Assembly (NCBI GenBank): GCA_041946825.1 | Contig: JBHGBD010000049.1 | Location: 1-26,764, forward strand | Direction: 5' to 3' | Source: CAZTHM01 sp041946825 | GTDB taxonomy: Bacteria; Acidobacteriota; Terriglobia; UBA7540 | DNA: 26,764 bases | In this document: one piece after another, positions 25,522-26,764 of the stretch | How positions within the stretch are numbered: position 1 is the first letter of the stretch | How the letters are laid out: the number at the start of each line of letters is the position of its first letter | Notes under the pieces: model-generated | What the model was told of the DNA's origin: nothing | Databases searched by the model: none | What the model saw: only the letters and a program-made list of their open reading frames with translations | Program-made: the position numbers and the translations under genes

Positions 25522-26094
25522 ATGCTCCTCTCACGTAAACAGCTTCGCGCGCGCGCCCGCAAGATCAAACTGCTGCTGATGGACGTCGACGGTGTCATGA
25601 CCGACGGCCGGATCTATTACGTGCCGAACCCGAAGGGCGGGCTGTTTGAAACCAAGACCTTCAGTTCCCGCGACGGCCTGGGCATCCGCATGGCACACGC
25701 CGCGGGCCTGAAAACCGGCATCATCACCGGCCGCGGCTCGCCGGTGATCGAGCGCCGGCTGGAAGAGCTGGGAATGGATTTTCTTCAGCAGAACGCCCTC
25801 GACAAGATCAAGCCTTACGAACGGATCCTGCGCGCCGCCGGGCTGAGCGACGAAGCGGTCGCGTACATCGGCGACGACATAGTTGACCTGCCTATCCTGG
25901 AGCGTGTCGGCCTGGCGGTGGGCGTCGCGGACGGTGACCCCATCCTCCGCCGCCACGTGCACTACTGGACGCGCAGCCCGGGCGGCGTCGGCGCCGTCCG
26001 CGAAACCATCGACCTGATCCTCACCGCGCAAGGCCTGCCGCCGCGGGCGGCGCTGCGACGGTTACTGCGCGAGCTCCGCGAACCCTCCAAGTAG
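25522..26094 (+). CDS. kdsC: KDO-8-phosphate phosphatase (HAD family)
   Basis: Removes the phosphate from KDO 8-phosphate to give KDO. A 190-residue HAD hydrolase of the small KdsC type without a large cap. Motif I is MDVDGVMTDG with nucleophile Asp21 and Asp23. The middle region has ITGRGSPVIERR (motif II) and the conserved Lys in ALDKIKPYE. Motif IV is IGDDIVDLP with Asp118, Asp119 and Asp122. The loop VGVADGDPILR is typical for KdsC. ATG 25522 has AAGG seven bases upstream. With kdsA and kdsD it completes three consecutive KDO steps in this window. A toxin-antitoxin pair follows 78 bases downstream. Confidence 0.95.
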   Translation: MLLSRKQLRARARKIKLLLMDVDGVMTDGRIYYVPNPKGGLFETKTFSSRDGLGIRMAHAAGLKTGIITGRGSPVIERRLEELGMDFLQQNALDKIKPYERILRAAGLSDEAVAYIGDDIVDLPILERVGLAVGVADGDPILRRHVHYWTRSPGGVGAVRETIDLILTAQGLPPRAALRRLLRELREPSK

Positions 26095-26140
26095 GCTCCA
26101 CATTTGCGGGTTTGCAGACTGGAGGGTGTGGGCGAAAGAA

Positions 26141-26162
26141 TGTAGTTACAATTGGAGCTACA
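26141..26162. promoter_or_regulatory. Possible operator ahead of brnT
   Basis: Inverted repeat TGTAG (26141-26145) and CTACA (26158-26162) around a CAATTG core (26149-26154), 11 bases before the brnT start. BrnA antitoxins repress their own operons, so this is a candidate binding site; the match is short and unproved. Confidence 0.3.
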
Positions 26163-26172
26163 CCGTGCTACC

Positions 26173-26466
26173 ATGAAATTCGAGTGGGACGAAGAAAAGA
26201 ATCGGACCAACATCCGCAAGCACGGCTTTGACTTTGCCGATGTTGAGGAAATCTTCCGAGGTCTCCTCCTGGTGCGGCCGGACACGCGCGAAGATTACGG
26301 CGAGACCCGGTGGCAAGGGATCGGGTTGCTCGGGGATTGCCCGGTCGTCGTGGTATTCACGGAGCGGGAGCCGGACATTATTCGAGCCATTTCACTGCGA
26401 AAGGCGAAGAAACATGAACAAGCGGCGTTCGAAGCAAGGCTCAAAGACCGACTGGAAGCGGATTAA
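26173..26466 (+). CDS. brnT: BrnT-type toxin (type II toxin-antitoxin)
   Basis: A 97-residue RelE-like ribonuclease toxin. The hallmark N-terminus is FEWDEEKNRTNIRKHG, followed by FADVEEIF, the strand block of DTREDYGETRWQGIG, VVVVFTERE and the C-terminal AISLRKAKKHE. BrnT cuts RNA and stops growth when free of BrnA. ATG 26173 fits the family N-terminus; a TTG at 26152 would add seven residues. It overlaps brnA by 53 bases, the usual tight arrangement. Confidence 0.92.
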   Translation: MKFEWDEEKNRTNIRKHGFDFADVEEIFRGLLLVRPDTREDYGETRWQGIGLLGDCPVVVVFTEREPDIIRAISLRKAKKHEQAAFEARLKDRLEAD

Positions 26467-26683
26467 TGCGATGAAAGACGAGCAGATCGACGTTTCGGAT
26501 AATCCGGAGCTTGATCACCGATTCTTTGACGAAGCAATCCTCTGGCCGGGCCCCAAGAAACAAATCACTCTGCGCCTGGATCCCGACGTCCTGGACTTCT
26601 TCCGGAAACAGGGACGCGGTTACCAGTCGGCGATGAACCTTGTCCTCCGTGAGTACATGAAGGCCCGCCGGCGAGCGCGGTGA
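26414..26683 (+). CDS. brnA: BrnA-type antitoxin
   Basis: An 89-residue antitoxin that neutralises BrnT and represses the operon. It has the family start (KTDWKRINAM), an acidic segment (DVSDNPELD), then the ribbon-helix-helix DNA-binding region KKQITLRLDPDVLDFFRKQG and the GYQSAMNLVLREYM helix. The ATG at 26414 follows GGCGAAG and lies inside brnT in another frame, which implies coupled translation. The longer open frame upstream is antitoxin-unlike. Toxin first and antitoxin second is the normal brnTA order. Confidence 0.9.
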   Translation: MNKRRSKQGSKTDWKRINAMKDEQIDVSDNPELDHRFFDEAILWPGPKKQITLRLDPDVLDFFRKQGRGYQSAMNLVLREYMKARRRAR

Positions 26684-26764
26684 CCCGATTGCCGTCGACC
26701 TGAAAGAGTTCATGCCCTGGCAGAGGGCAAATGCAGATTCTTCGCTTCGCTCAGAATGACACCA
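26684..26764. repeat. Window end with reverse copy of the dispersed CTGAGC repeat
   Basis: A reverse-oriented copy of the CTGAGC repeat lies at 26729-26761 (ATGCAGATTCTTCG ... CTCAGAATGACA). It is nearly identical to the one at 10119-10151. No gene is visible before the window ends. Confidence 0.65.

Overview
The window looks like a chromosomal segment of a high-GC Gram-negative bacterium, most likely an acidobacterium (Acidobacteriota). The reasons are two adjacent VWFA-related secreted proteins of the type named after Acidobacteria (TIGR03436-like), several Tat-exported sugar-type enzymes (Gfo/Idh/MocA, UxuA-like), a DUF2911 protein, complete early KDO (lipopolysaccharide core sugar) synthesis genes, and many small palindromic intergenic repeats. 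No database search was run. Assignments rest on motifs and recognised protein families.

Layout. (1) 146-3537, minus strand: a two-gene operon for secreted proteins. One is a large TIG/Ig-like protein with four internal repeats of about 120 residues; the other is a small STN-like protein. A strong promoter and a palindrome lie upstream. The signal peptide of the large protein appears to be broken by a one-base frameshift. (2) 3538-3972: a repeat-rich gap ending in an extended -10 promoter. (3) 3973-10070, plus strand: ileS, lspA, an RluA/RluD-type pseudouridine synthase and a Tat-exported amidase, closely spaced. (4) 10233-12342: a cysteine dioxygenase-like cupin and a Tat-exported Gfo/Idh/MocA oxidoreductase. 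(5) 12343-12797: nested palindromic repeats, then a small zinc-ribbon membrane protein. (6) 13322-14452, minus: a Tat-exported mannonate dehydratase-like TIM barrel. (7) 14886-17559, plus: a GATase1-like lipoprotein, a DUF2911 protein, a 36-residue membrane peptide and a PAP2 phosphatase. (8) 17668-19627, minus: two VWFA paralogues, the second of which has lost its C-terminal end. (9) 19953-22503, plus: pyrG-kdsA with a leader hairpin and an intrinsic terminator. (10) 22614-26094: a membrane diguanylate cyclase, then kdsD and kdsC. (11) 26173-26683: an overlapping brnT-brnA toxin-antitoxin pair.

How the genes fit together. kdsD (ribulose-5-P to arabinose-5-P), kdsA (condensation with PEP) and kdsC (dephosphorylation to KDO) are three consecutive KDO steps. 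pyrG supplies the CTP used later to activate KDO. The diguanylate cyclase sits inside this cluster. IleS-LspA-RluD is a common housekeeping neighbourhood, with LspA processing lipoproteins such as the GATase1-like candidate. No tRNA, rRNA, CRISPR array, IS element or phage gene was seen. I see no convincing wholly new system. The most unusual items are the frameshifted signal peptide behind a strong promoter, the four-repeat secreted protein, the VWFA gene truncated next to a repeat, the heptamer arrays before kdsC, and the pyrG leader hairpin.
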